Assembly (NCBI GenBank): GCA_024687845.1
Contig: JAILEL010000251.1
Location: forward strand, 1 to 27,560
Source: Eubacterium sp.
GTDB taxonomy: Bacteria > Bacillota_A > Clostridia > Lachnospirales > Lachnospiraceae
Reading direction: 5' to 3'
DNA: 27,560 nt
Numbering within the stretch: the stretch's first letter is position 1; every line of letters begins with the position of its first letter. This document shows positions 16,831-24,071 of this stretch, piece by piece. The position numbers and the translations under genes are program-made. The notes under the pieces are model-generated. The model was not told where the DNA came from. It made no database searches and saw only the letters and a list, made by a program, of their open reading frames with translations.

Positions 16831-18198
16831 TTATTTAACCTGTGGAAGAGAAGAGATTGATTTCTGAAGTTCTTCATCTGTAGGAATGTAATCACTCATT
16901 TCTCCGTCGTTGAACTTCTGATATGCAACCATATCGAAATATCCTGTACCTGTAAGTCCGAATACGATATTCTTTTCTTCACCTGTTTCTTTACACTTGA
17001 GAGCTTCGTCAATAGCTACCTTTATAGCATGGCTTGATTCAGGTGCTGGAAGGATTCCTTCAACACGTGCAAATGTCTGTGCAGCCTGGAATACACTTGT
17101 CTGCTCAACACTTCTTGCAGTAAGAAGTCCCTGATCATAAAGCTCTGATACGATGCTGCTCATTCCATGATATCTGAGTCCACCAGCGTGGTTAGCAGAA
17201 GGAATGAATCCGCTTCCAAGTGTGTACATCTTAGAAAGTGGGCAAACCTTACCTGTATCGCAGAAGTCGTATGCATAAACACCTCTTGTCAGACTTGGAC
17301 AGGATGCAGGTTCTACAGCGATTATCTCATAATCAGCCTCACCTCTGAGCATCTGACCAACAAATGGAGATATAAGACCACCAAGGTTAGAACCACCACC
17401 GGCACATCCGATGATTGTATCAGCCTTTATGTTATACTTTTCAAGAGCAGCCTTAGTCTCAAGACCGATTACTGACTGATGAAGAAGTACCTGAGCAAGT
17501 ACTGAACCAAGAACATATCTGTAACCTTCCTGGCTAACAGCTGCTTCTACAGCTTCTGAGATGGCACATCCAAGACTTCCTGTAGTTCCAGGGAACTCAG
17601 CATTTATCTTGCGTCCTACTTCAGTATTCATTGAAGGTGAAGGAGTAACCTTTGCTCCATAGGTTCTCATTACTTCACGACGGAAAGGCTTCTGCTCATA
17701 AGAAACCTTAACCATATAGACCTGACAGTCCAGATCAAAGTAAGAACAAGCCATAGAAAGAGCTGTTCCCCACTGACCTGCACCAGTTTCTGTAGTAACA
17801 CCTTTAAGTCCCTGCTTCTTTGCATAATAAGCCTGAGCTATAGCAGAATTAAGCTTGTGGCTTCCAGATGTATTATTTCCTTCGAATTTGTAATAGATAT
17901 GAGCTGGTGTGTCCAGTTTCTTTTCAAGACAGTAAGCTCTTACAAGTGGTGATGGACGGTACATTTTGTAGAAATCTCTGATTTCAGTTGGAATTTCGAA
18001 GTAAGCAGTTGTATCATCCAGTTCCTGAAGAGCAAGTTCGTGACAGAAGATAGCTGACAGCTCTTCAGCTGTTACAGGCTGAAGTGTTCCTGGATTCAGG
18101 ATTGGAGCAGGCTTTTTCTTCATATCGGCACGTACATTGTACCATTTATCAGGCATTTCATTTTCTTCAAGATAGATTTTATAAGGAATTTCGTTCAT
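16831..18198 (-). CDS. trpB: TrpB2-type tryptophan synthase beta-like PLP enzyme
   Basis: A 455-residue PLP enzyme of the TrpB2 branch (longer than the usual ~400-residue TrpB1), which joins indole with serine. Visible parts: RPSPLVRA near 81-88, the PLP lysine K115 in SGSHKLNSA, ETGAGQWGTA (the catalytic-glutamate region), the phosphate-binding GCAGGGSNLGG near 262-272, and FGLTGTGYFD near the end. The ATG at 18198 is preceded by AGGGAGG at good distance. No trpA or other tryptophan gene is in the window; stand-alone TrpB2 proteins are thought to salvage indole or act on serine. A terminator-like hairpin lies in its leader, inside the 18228-18304 repeat. The exact in vivo reaction is uncertain. 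Confidence 0.92.
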   Translation of the reverse strand: MNEIPYKIYLEENEMPDKWYNVRADMKKKPAPILNPGTLQPVTAEELSAIFCHELALQELDDTTAYFEIPTEIRDFYKMYRPSPLVRAYCLEKKLDTPAHIYYKFEGNNTSGSHKLNSAIAQAYYAKKQGLKGVTTETGAGQWGTALSMACSYFDLDCQVYMVKVSYEQKPFRREVMRTYGAKVTPSPSMNTEVGRKINAEFPGTTGSLGCAISEAVEAAVSQEGYRYVLGSVLAQVLLHQSVIGLETKAALEKYNIKADTIIGCAGGGSNLGGLISPFVGQMLRGEADYEIIAVEPASCPSLTRGVYAYDFCDTGKVCPLSKMYTLGSGFIPSANHAGGLRYHGMSSIVSELYDQGLLTARSVEQTSVFQAAQTFARVEGILPAPESSHAIKVAIDEALKCKETGEEKNIVFGLTGTGYFDMVAYQKFNDGEMSDYIPTDEELQKSISSLPQVK

Positions 18199-18227
18199 AT
18201 TAACCTCCCTGTTGAATAGATAATAAC

Positions 18228-18304
18228 TTACGATTCACGGTAAAATCAAAAAGTGACTGCGAGCAGTCATTTTTATTACCTATCTCATATACCGTGAATA
18301 GTAA
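18228..18304. repeat. Nested inverted-repeat element upstream of trpB
   Basis: Outer arms 18228-18242 (ttacgattcacggta) and 18290-18304 (taccgtgaatagtaa) match in inverted sense at 14 of 15 positions. Inside lies a second palindrome (tgactgc 18254-18260 with gcagtca 18263-18269) flanked by A-run and T-run, so it can form an intrinsic-terminator-like hairpin on either strand. The right arm plus two bases recurs exactly at 807-823. It is non-coding and sits between divergent genes, in the leader of trpB. Confidence 0.7.
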
Positions 18305-18327
18305 CACAACGATTAATTCTATCACAA
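18298..18327 (-). promoter_or_regulatory. Possible trpB promoter whose -10 lies in the repeat arm
   Basis: Read on the minus strand: TTGTGA (18327-18322), an 18-base spacer, then TACTAT (18303-18298) with a TG just before it. The -10 is made by the repeat arm itself, so the hairpin at 18254-18269 would be in the transcribed leader. Confidence 0.4.
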
Positions 18328-18350
18328 ATATATGACTATTTAAAGTTTTT

Positions 18351-18379
18351 TTGTGAGCGTTATTGTGTTATACTATAAA
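18351..18379 (+). promoter_or_regulatory. Possible promoter for the DUF7695 gene
   Basis: TTGTGA (18351-18356), 17 bases, TATAAA (18374-18379). The leader of about 100 bases would contain an 11-bp hairpin with a three-base loop (18416-18426 with 18430-18440) that has no T-run after it. Confidence 0.4.
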
Positions 18380-18485
18380 GAAATTTTTTTATTTTCAAAT
18401 AAATATAAAAGTTTGAGTGTTAGAAGTAACTTTTAACACTATTTGACAATAATATGAAAATAATATGAAAAGGGGTGTAGTTCTT

Positions 18486-18674
18486 TTGAAAAAGATTAAA
18501 AGAAATGCTGCACAGTGTAAAAAGTGTGGGGACATCATCGAGTCGAAAGTGCGTAGCATGCCTGTTAAATGTTCTTGTGGCGCGATAATGATTGATGGTG
18601 GAAAACATTATCTTATCAGAGAATGTGCGAATAGCAAGGATGATCTGATAGACCTGGTTGAGTGGAAAGACTAA
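18486..18674 (+). CDS. Small zinc-ribbon protein, DUF7695 family
   Basis: A 62-residue cytoplasmic protein. It has two cysteine pairs, CKKCG and CSCG, spaced as in a zinc ribbon, then IMIDGGKHYLIRE and an acidic end. This layout (CxxCG, ESK, CxCGA, DGG, Y-L-R) matches DUF7695, whose function is not known. I chose a TTG start at 18486, because AGGGGTG at 18471-18477 lies eight bases before it; the in-frame ATG at 18465 would leave that site inside the gene and has no site of its own. The CoA-transferase gene starts 64 bases downstream without a clear terminator between. Confidence 0.8.
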   Translation: MKKIKRNAAQCKKCGDIIESKVRSMPVKCSCGAIMIDGGKHYLIRECANSKDDLIDLVEWKD

Positions 18675-18699
18675 AAGATATTAAATCTAAAAGATATTA
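18671..18699 (+). repeat. 13-bp direct repeat spanning the DUF7695 stop codon
   Basis: ctaaaagatatta occurs at 18671-18683 and again at 18687-18699 (period 16). The first copy contains the TAA stop of the DUF7695 gene. Confidence 0.8.
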
Positions 18700-18738
18700 T
18701 ATAAATATAAGAAATATTAAACAAAGAGGTTTAGAAAA

Positions 18739-20250
18739 ATGTATGAAATAATGACACCCGAAGAGGCGGTTGGTCTGATAAAAGATGGTGATACTATATG
18801 CGTTAATTCCTTCCTTGGAATTGAAAATCCTGTAGAACTTCATGAAGCTATCTATGACAGATTTAAAAATACAGGTTCTCCAAAGAATCTGACCATGGTT
18901 TCAAGTGCTGGATTTGGAATATGGGAGGAAGACAGGAATGCTGAGAAGTATATACGTGAGGGCGCAGTGGATAGAATAATCTGTGGCCATTTCGGTGCTA
19001 TGCCAAGTACAAAAAAGCTTGTTTTGGAAGATAAGTTTGAAGCTTATAATATGCCCCTTGGCTGTATATCACATGCTATCAGAGCGCAGGCAGGAGGAAT
19101 CCCAGGAGCTCTCTCAAAGGTTGGACTGGATATATTTGTGGATCCAAGGATGGAAGGCCCTGGAATAAATAATATTTCCAATGATAAAGAGCTGGTTAAG
19201 ATAGTTGAAGTAGATGGAGAGGAGTTTCTCTATTATAAACTTCCAAAGATAAATGTTGCGCTTATCAAGGGTACTGCTGCAGACAGAAAAGGAAATATAT
19301 CCTTTGATGATATGTATATGTCTGGTGATGCTCTTTCAATATGTCAGGCTGCAAAGGCAAATGGTGGTATAGTTATCGTTCAGGTTGATAAGCTTGTAAG
19401 AAAGCCTTCAAGACCAAGAAATGCAATCATTCCGGGATGTCTTGTGGATGCTATTGTAGTAGTTGAGCAGGAACCTCTTGGGAGTGGATATGAGGCACTC
19501 ACAGGTAATTTTGAGATTCCATCAGGACAGTGGGATATGTGGGTTGAGATCATAGACAGATTGTCCTCATCTCATAGGCATAACAGTGTTGCAGCTGATA
19601 TAATTGGAAGAAGAGCAGCACAGGAGCTTCATCCTGGAGACATTGTAAATATAGGTGTCGGAATTCCTGAATCAGTCTCACGATTTGCCAAAAGAGAAGG
19701 ATTACTGAACAAAGTAACTCTTACAGTTGAAGCTGGTGGAGTTGGCGGCTTCCCGGCATCAGGCCCAGTGTTCGGAGCTATGATTGGAGCTGCTTCTGTA
19801 TATGATATGGCAAACCAGTTCGATCTCTATGATAATGGTGGTCTTGATATCTGTTTTATGGGTGGATTGGAAGTAGATAAATATGGAAATGTAAATGCAC
19901 ACCGCAGCAAAGGCAACTTTGCTGGAATTGGTGGTTTTGCAAATATAACTGCTAAGACCAAGGTAGTTGTGTTTTGTCTTACATTTACGGCAAAGGGACT
20001 TTTTGTTGAAGAGAATGAGGGTAAAGTAAACATTCTTCAGGAAGGAGCAGTACCTAAGTTTGTAGATAAGATTCAAAGTATTAGTTTTTCAGCTAAAAGA
20101 GCTCTTCAGAATGGCCAGAAGGTGCTCTATATAACGGAGAGATGTGTATTTGAACTGACAGAAAACGGACTTAAGCTTTTAGAGGTATATCCGGGAATTG
20201 ATAAGGAAAGAGATATCCTGTCTCAGATATCATTTTCAATAGAAGTATAA
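18739..20250 (+). CDS. Acyl-CoA:carboxylate CoA-transferase (fused alpha/beta, family I, COG4670-like)
   Basis: A 503-residue soluble enzyme that moves CoA between an acyl-CoA and a free acid. Both halves of a family I CoA-transferase are fused, as in propionate CoA-transferase (Pct) and YdiF: the alpha half starts MTPEEAVGLIKDGDTICVNSF and includes GTAADRKGNISF; the beta half starts near 290 (IIGRRAAQELHPGDIVNIGVGIP). E331 in VEAGGVGGFPASG is the expected catalytic glutamate that forms the CoA thioester. FMGGLEVDKYGNVNAH is also typical. It is not of the butyryl-CoA:acetate (COG0427) family. GAGG lies about ten bases before the ATG. Acetate, propionate, butyrate or lactate are possible partners; the sequence does not decide. 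Confidence 0.9.
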   Translation: MYEIMTPEEAVGLIKDGDTICVNSFLGIENPVELHEAIYDRFKNTGSPKNLTMVSSAGFGIWEEDRNAEKYIREGAVDRIICGHFGAMPSTKKLVLEDKFEAYNMPLGCISHAIRAQAGGIPGALSKVGLDIFVDPRMEGPGINNISNDKELVKIVEVDGEEFLYYKLPKINVALIKGTAADRKGNISFDDMYMSGDALSICQAAKANGGIVIVQVDKLVRKPSRPRNAIIPGCLVDAIVVVEQEPLGSGYEALTGNFEIPSGQWDMWVEIIDRLSSSHRHNSVAADIIGRRAAQELHPGDIVNIGVGIPESVSRFAKREGLLNKVTLTVEAGGVGGFPASGPVFGAMIGAASVYDMANQFDLYDNGGLDICFMGGLEVDKYGNVNAHRSKGNFAGIGGFANITAKTKVVVFCLTFTAKGLFVEENEGKVNILQEGAVPKFVDKIQSISFSAKRALQNGQKVLYITERCVFELTENGLKLLEVYPGIDKERDILSQISFSIEV

Positions 20251-20321
20251 GTAAAAGTATATAATTGTATAGGGTGAATGGTAATGGCTTGGTAATGAGA
20301 TTTTACAGGGGTGTAAATGGT

Positions 20322-23300
20322 ATGATGAAAAGCAAGAATTCATTTAATAAACTAAAGGTTATTATTCCGGCGCTTTGTTTTACAGCAGGACTTATATTAC
20401 ATGCGGGTATCGGCTTTTCAACTATTAGTTCTGAGGCGGAAGAAAGCTATTTTGAAGAAAGCCTTTCAGTGGATCCTACTGGCGAGAGCGATGGCTATGC
20501 CGCTATTTTATATGATAATACTAGTGGATTGCCTACTTCAGAGGCAAATGATATTGTGGAGACACAGGAGGGGGCTCTGTGGATTGGAAGCTACAGTGGT
20601 CTTGTCAGATATGATGGTAACAATTTCGAAAGATATGACTCAACTACCGGAATTACAAGTGTAGTCAGTCTTTTTGTAGATAGTAAACAGCGTCTTTGGG
20701 TTGGTACAAATGATAATGGCGTGTCAGTTATGGATGGTGGCAAATTTACGAGTTTTGATCATATAGAAGGCCTTAAGTCCTCCATCAGAGATATAGCAGA
20801 AGATGGAGATGGGAATATATTTGTAGCAACAACAAGTGGCCTTGGAATGGTTGATAAAAATATGGCTATTCATGACCTGAATGAGGAACAGCTTATTGGT
20901 GAATATGTCGATCAGCTTCAGGCAGATGCAAGCGGAAAAATATATGGAACTACTCACAATGGAGCTGTTTTTACCATAGAAAATCAGAGGATTACTTCAT
21001 TTTTCAGTAGTGAAAGTCTGGGAATTGATACAATTAAGTCCATACTTCCTGACCCTGACAAAGAAGGCTGGGTATATCTGGGCACAGAGGAGTCTGAGAT
21101 TTATCATGGTGAGCTGAATGGTAATCTTAAGGATATGGAGAAAATCAGTATTGCTCCACTTGATACTGTTAACTGTATGCGCCGTCTGGATAAGAACCTC
21201 TGGATATGTACAGATAATGGTATTGGTTTTATAGATGACGAGGGTGCATTTAGGATTATTAAAAATATACCGCTGGATAATTCCATTGATAATATGATGG
21301 GCGACTATGAAGGAAATCTTTGGTTTGTATCATCCAGACAGGGTGTAATGAAGATAGTAAATAATCAGTTTACGAATATTAATGAGAGATACAATCTTGA
21401 TACCATGGTTGTTAATTCAACTTGTAAATGGGACAATTATCTTTTTATAGGTACTGATGATGGATTGGTAGTACTTGATAAGAATGGACGTGTCAGAAGC
21501 ATAAGGATTAATGAGATTCATACTTCAGTAGATAGTATAAAAAAGGAAAAAAATCTTGTTAGTCTCCTGAGTACTAGCAGAATCAGGTCGATTGTAAAGG
21601 ATTCAAAAGACCGCGTATGGTTTTCAACTTATGGAGATATGGGAGTGGTAATGTTCGACCACGGAAAGGTAGTTACATTTTCCAAGGATGATGGACTGCT
21701 TTCTGATAAGGCCAGAGTTGTTTATGAAAGAAATGACGGAGTTATTATGGCTGCCTGTAGTGGTGGCATGGTACTTATAGATAATGAAAAAATCATAGAT
21801 ACCTTTGGTGATGAGTCAGGTCTTGGAAATTCCGATATTATGACAATGACTGAAGACTTTGATGGAAATATGATTCTTGGAACAGATGGTAATGGTATCT
21901 TTATTGTCAAGGATCATAATATTACTAATATTGGTACAAAAGATGGACTTAGTTCTGAAGTTATACTAAGGGTAAAACGAGACGAAAAGAGAAAGGTATT
22001 ATGGCTTATTACAAGTAATTCGCTGTCTTATATCAAAGACGGTAAGGTTGAAACGGTAAGCACCTTCCCATATTCTAATAATTTTGATATGTATGAGAAT
22101 AAATCAGGTGATCTGTGGATTCTCAGTAGTAATGGAATCTATGTTGTTTCAGCTGATGATATAATTGGCAAAAAGAACATTTCTCCTACGTATTATGGTA
22201 GCAATAATGGACTTCCTTGTGTTTCGACTGCAAATTCCTACAGTTGTGTAGATGATGAAGGTAATATGTACATTTCTGGTATGTCAGGAGTTGCTAAGGT
22301 CAATATAGATAAGATGCAACATAATGTCGAGGATATTAGAATGTCAGTTCCATATGTAGATGCTGATGGTAAATACATTTATACTGATAAAAACGGAAAG
22401 ATAATAATACCTTCTGGTGTTAAACGTCTTACAATATATGATTATGTTTATACTTATTCACTGATGGATCCTAAGGTTTCATATTGCCTTGAAGGCTTTG
22501 ACAAGGACTTTGTAACTGTTGCCAGAAGTGAAATGGAACCTGTGGTCTATACTAATCTGGATGGTGGCACTTATACATTTGTAATGAAGCTGCAAAATGA
22601 TTCAGGAGAGGAGAAAACTCTGTCTGTTACGATTGAGAAACAGAAGGCCACTTATGAATATGTCTGGTTTAAGCTTGTACTTGCGTTTTGCATTCTGCTC
22701 ATTCTGATTCTTGTGGTTTTTGCTTATGTAAGAAGTAAAACACTGGCACTTCTCAAAAAGGAAGAAGAGAACAAGATATTTATCAGAGAGATGATAGAAG
22801 CTTTTGCGAAGACCATAGATATGAAGGATAAATATACCAATGGTCACTCAACTCGTGTTGCTGAATATACTGCAATGCTGACTAGAGAGCTTGGTTATGA
22901 CGAGAATACAGTCGATAAATACTACAATATTGCACTTCTTCATGATATTGGTAAGATAGGTATTCCACCGGAAGTTCTTAATAAACCGGGTAAGCTTACA
23001 GATCTTGAGTTTAATATTATCAAATCTCATTCTGCTCAGGGTTATAAGGTTCTGAAGGATATAAGCATAATGCCTGAACTTGCTATTGGTGCCGGTGCTC
23101 ATCATGAGAGACCGGATGGAAAGGGATATCCAAAGGGACTTAAGGGGGATGAGATTCCGAGAGTGGCACAGATAATAGCAGTGGCTGATACATTTGATGC
23201 GATGTATTCGGACAGACCTTATAGAAAGAGAATGAATTTTGATAAGGCTGTGTCTATTATTAAAGAGGTTTCAGGAACTCAGCTTACCGAAGATGTGGTG

Positions 23301-23417
23301 GATGCATTCCTGAGACTAGTTGAAAGAGGATATTTCAAAGCTGAGGATGATAACGGCGGAGGAACAACTGAGGACATTAATAATATTCATAAGAAATATA
23401 ACGAGCAAAAAACATAA
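20322..23417 (+). CDS. Extracellular Reg_prop propeller sensor fused to HD-GYP phosphodiesterase
   Basis: A 1031-residue transmembrane sensor. A signal anchor (about 12-32) is followed by a large external region of two-component-regulator-type propeller repeats, seen as recurring GLP/ED.DGN.W.GT..G and DSKQRLWVGTNDNGV units, then a Y_Y_Y-like sandwich (to about 775) and one helix (783-805). The cytoplasmic HD-GYP domain is complete: HDIGK with H874-D875, HHE at 927-929, GYP at 935-937. Such propellers sense glycans in Bacteroides hybrid two-component systems; here the output would be c-di-GMP hydrolysis. Start choice: AGGGG at 20307-20311 is ten bases before the ATG at 20322; a TTG at 20265 would add 19 residues but has no good site. 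It follows the CoA-transferase by 71 bases. Confidence 0.88.
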   Translation: MMKSKNSFNKLKVIIPALCFTAGLILHAGIGFSTISSEAEESYFEESLSVDPTGESDGYAAILYDNTSGLPTSEANDIVETQEGALWIGSYSGLVRYDGNNFERYDSTTGITSVVSLFVDSKQRLWVGTNDNGVSVMDGGKFTSFDHIEGLKSSIRDIAEDGDGNIFVATTSGLGMVDKNMAIHDLNEEQLIGEYVDQLQADASGKIYGTTHNGAVFTIENQRITSFFSSESLGIDTIKSILPDPDKEGWVYLGTEESEIYHGELNGNLKDMEKISIAPLDTVNCMRRLDKNLWICTDNGIGFIDDEGAFRIIKNIPLDNSIDNMMGDYEGNLWFVSSRQGVMKIVNNQFTNINERYNLDTMVVNSTCKWDNYLFIGTDDGLVVLDKNGRVRSIRINEIHTSVDSIKKEKNLVSLLSTSRIRSIVKDSKDRVWFSTYGDMGVVMFDHGKVVTFSKDDGLLSDKARVVYERNDGVIMAACSGGMVLIDNEKIIDTFGDESGLGNSDIMTMTEDFDGNMILGTDGNGIFIVKDHNITNIGTKDGLSSEVILRVKRDEKRKVLWLITSNSLSYIKDGKVETVSTFPYSNNFDMYENKSGDLWILSSNGIYVVSADDIIGKKNISPTYYGSNNGLPCVSTANSYSCVDDEGNMYISGMSGVAKVNIDKMQHNVEDIRMSVPYVDADGKYIYTDKNGKIIIPSGVKRLTIYDYVYTYSLMDPKVSYCLEGFDKDFVTVARSEMEPVVYTNLDGGTYTFVMKLQNDSGEEKTLSVTIEKQKATYEYVWFKLVLAFCILLILILVVFAYVRSKTLALLKKEEENKIFIREMIEAFAKTIDMKDKYTNGHSTRVAEYTAMLTRELGYDENTVDKYYNIALLHDIGKIGIPPEVLNKPGKLTDLEFNIIKSHSAQGYKVLKDISIMPELAIGAGAHHERPDGKGYPKGLKGDEIPRVAQIIAVADTFDAMYSDRPYRKRMNFDKAVSIIKEVSGTQLTEDVVDAFLRLVERGYFKAEDDNGGGTTEDINNIHKKYNEQKT

Positions 23418-23426
23418 ATAATATGC

Positions 23427-23455
23427 TTGATTTATGTAAAACACTGTGATAATAT
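23427..23455 (+). promoter_or_regulatory. Sigma-A promoter for the rpmE leader
   Basis: TTGATT (23427-23432), 17 bases, TAATAT (23450-23455) with TG one base before it (extended -10). Transcription would start near 23462, giving a leader of about 267 bases before rpmE. Confidence 0.6.
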
Positions 23456-23502
23456 TGGAATGTTGCTGGTATGTGATCGAGACGTTGAGTGTTCGGCAGT
23501 CT

Positions 23503-23679
23503 GTTCGCAGATAACCAAAAACAAATTCGGAAAGTGTTGTAATGAATTGCTAAGATATAATTTGCTTACACTTTCCTCATGAGTTTTCGGTTACCCGTTG
23601 CACGGGTTTAAGAATATATATAATATATCTTAGTCTGCAAGCAGCCACAATATATTATATATATTCTTAATCTGCGAAC
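23503..23679 (+). ncRNA. Predicted four-way-junction leader RNA upstream of rpmE
   Basis: This fills most of the 311-base gap 23418-23728. Paired segments: P1 23503-23512/23670-23679 (10 bp); P2 23513-23522/23583-23592 (9 of 10, A-C mismatch at 23517/23588); P3, beyond a 6x6 internal loop, 23529-23537/23568-23576 (9 bp); P4 23593-23598/23602-23607 (6 bp); P5 23608-23628/23650-23670 (21 bp perfect, AT-rich). P1, P2, P4 and P5 follow each other with no free base, and P1 and P5 compete for 23670. The P3 loop (23550-23559) is complementary over ten bases to 23624-23633 at the end of P5. No T-run follows, so it looks like a cis leader rather than a free sRNA. It may be an L31-type ribosomal leader or something new; the fold was done by eye. 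Confidence 0.6.
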
Positions 23680-23728
23680 TGATACACGTAGTGTCACATA
23701 TACGTTACATAGAAAAGGAGATAAAACT

Positions 23729-23938
23729 ATGAGAGAAGGAATTCATCCGGATTATTATCAGGCTAAGGTCGTTTGTAACTGCGGTAATGAGTTTGTTACA
23801 GGATCTACAAAGCAGGATATCCACGTTGAAATCTGCTCAAAATGCCATTCTTTCTATACAGGTCAGCAGAAGTCTGTACAGGCTCGTGGACGTATAGATA
23901 AGTTCAACAAGAAGTATGGCGTTCAGACAGAGAATTAG
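23729..23938 (+). CDS. rpmE: Ribosomal protein L31, zinc-binding form
   Basis: A 69-residue large-subunit protein that bridges to the 30S head. It begins [10 protein letters not shown], as L31 does, and keeps the four zinc-binding cysteines C16-x-C18 and C36-x-x-C39 (the C+ form), then SFYTGQQK and a basic end. AAGGAG at 23715-23720 is eight bases before the ATG. The long structured leader in front suggests regulation after transcription starts, possibly by L31 itself, as is known for other ribosomal-protein leaders. The order rpmE - DUF1385 - prmC - prfA is common in Clostridia. Confidence 0.98.
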   Translation: MREGIHPDYYQAKVVCNCGNEFVTGSTKQDIHVEICSKCHSFYTGQQKSVQARGRIDKFNKKYGVQTEN

Positions 23939-23961
23939 TTAACAGGAATTTACAGAACATT

Positions 23962-24004
23962 AGCGGCAGCTGAGGTGCTTTCTTTTCGTACCTTATCTGC
24001 CGCT
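23962..24004 (+). terminator. Hairpin after rpmE, weak terminator or attenuator
   Basis: An 8-bp GC-rich stem (23962-23969 with 23997-24004) with an inner aggt/acct pairing encloses a T-rich loop. Only three Ts end the stem, so termination is likely partial, allowing some read-through into the DUF1385 gene. Confidence 0.5.
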
Positions 24005-24071
24005 TTGACATTCAACGAAAAAGGTGACAGAAACAATCAGAAAATGAAATGTCATCAGGAAAGATCGGAAT

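Noticed and set aside
18199..18330. T-box or trp attenuator in front of trpB
   Set aside because: No T-box signature, no leader peptide with tryptophan codons; only the repeat hairpin is there.
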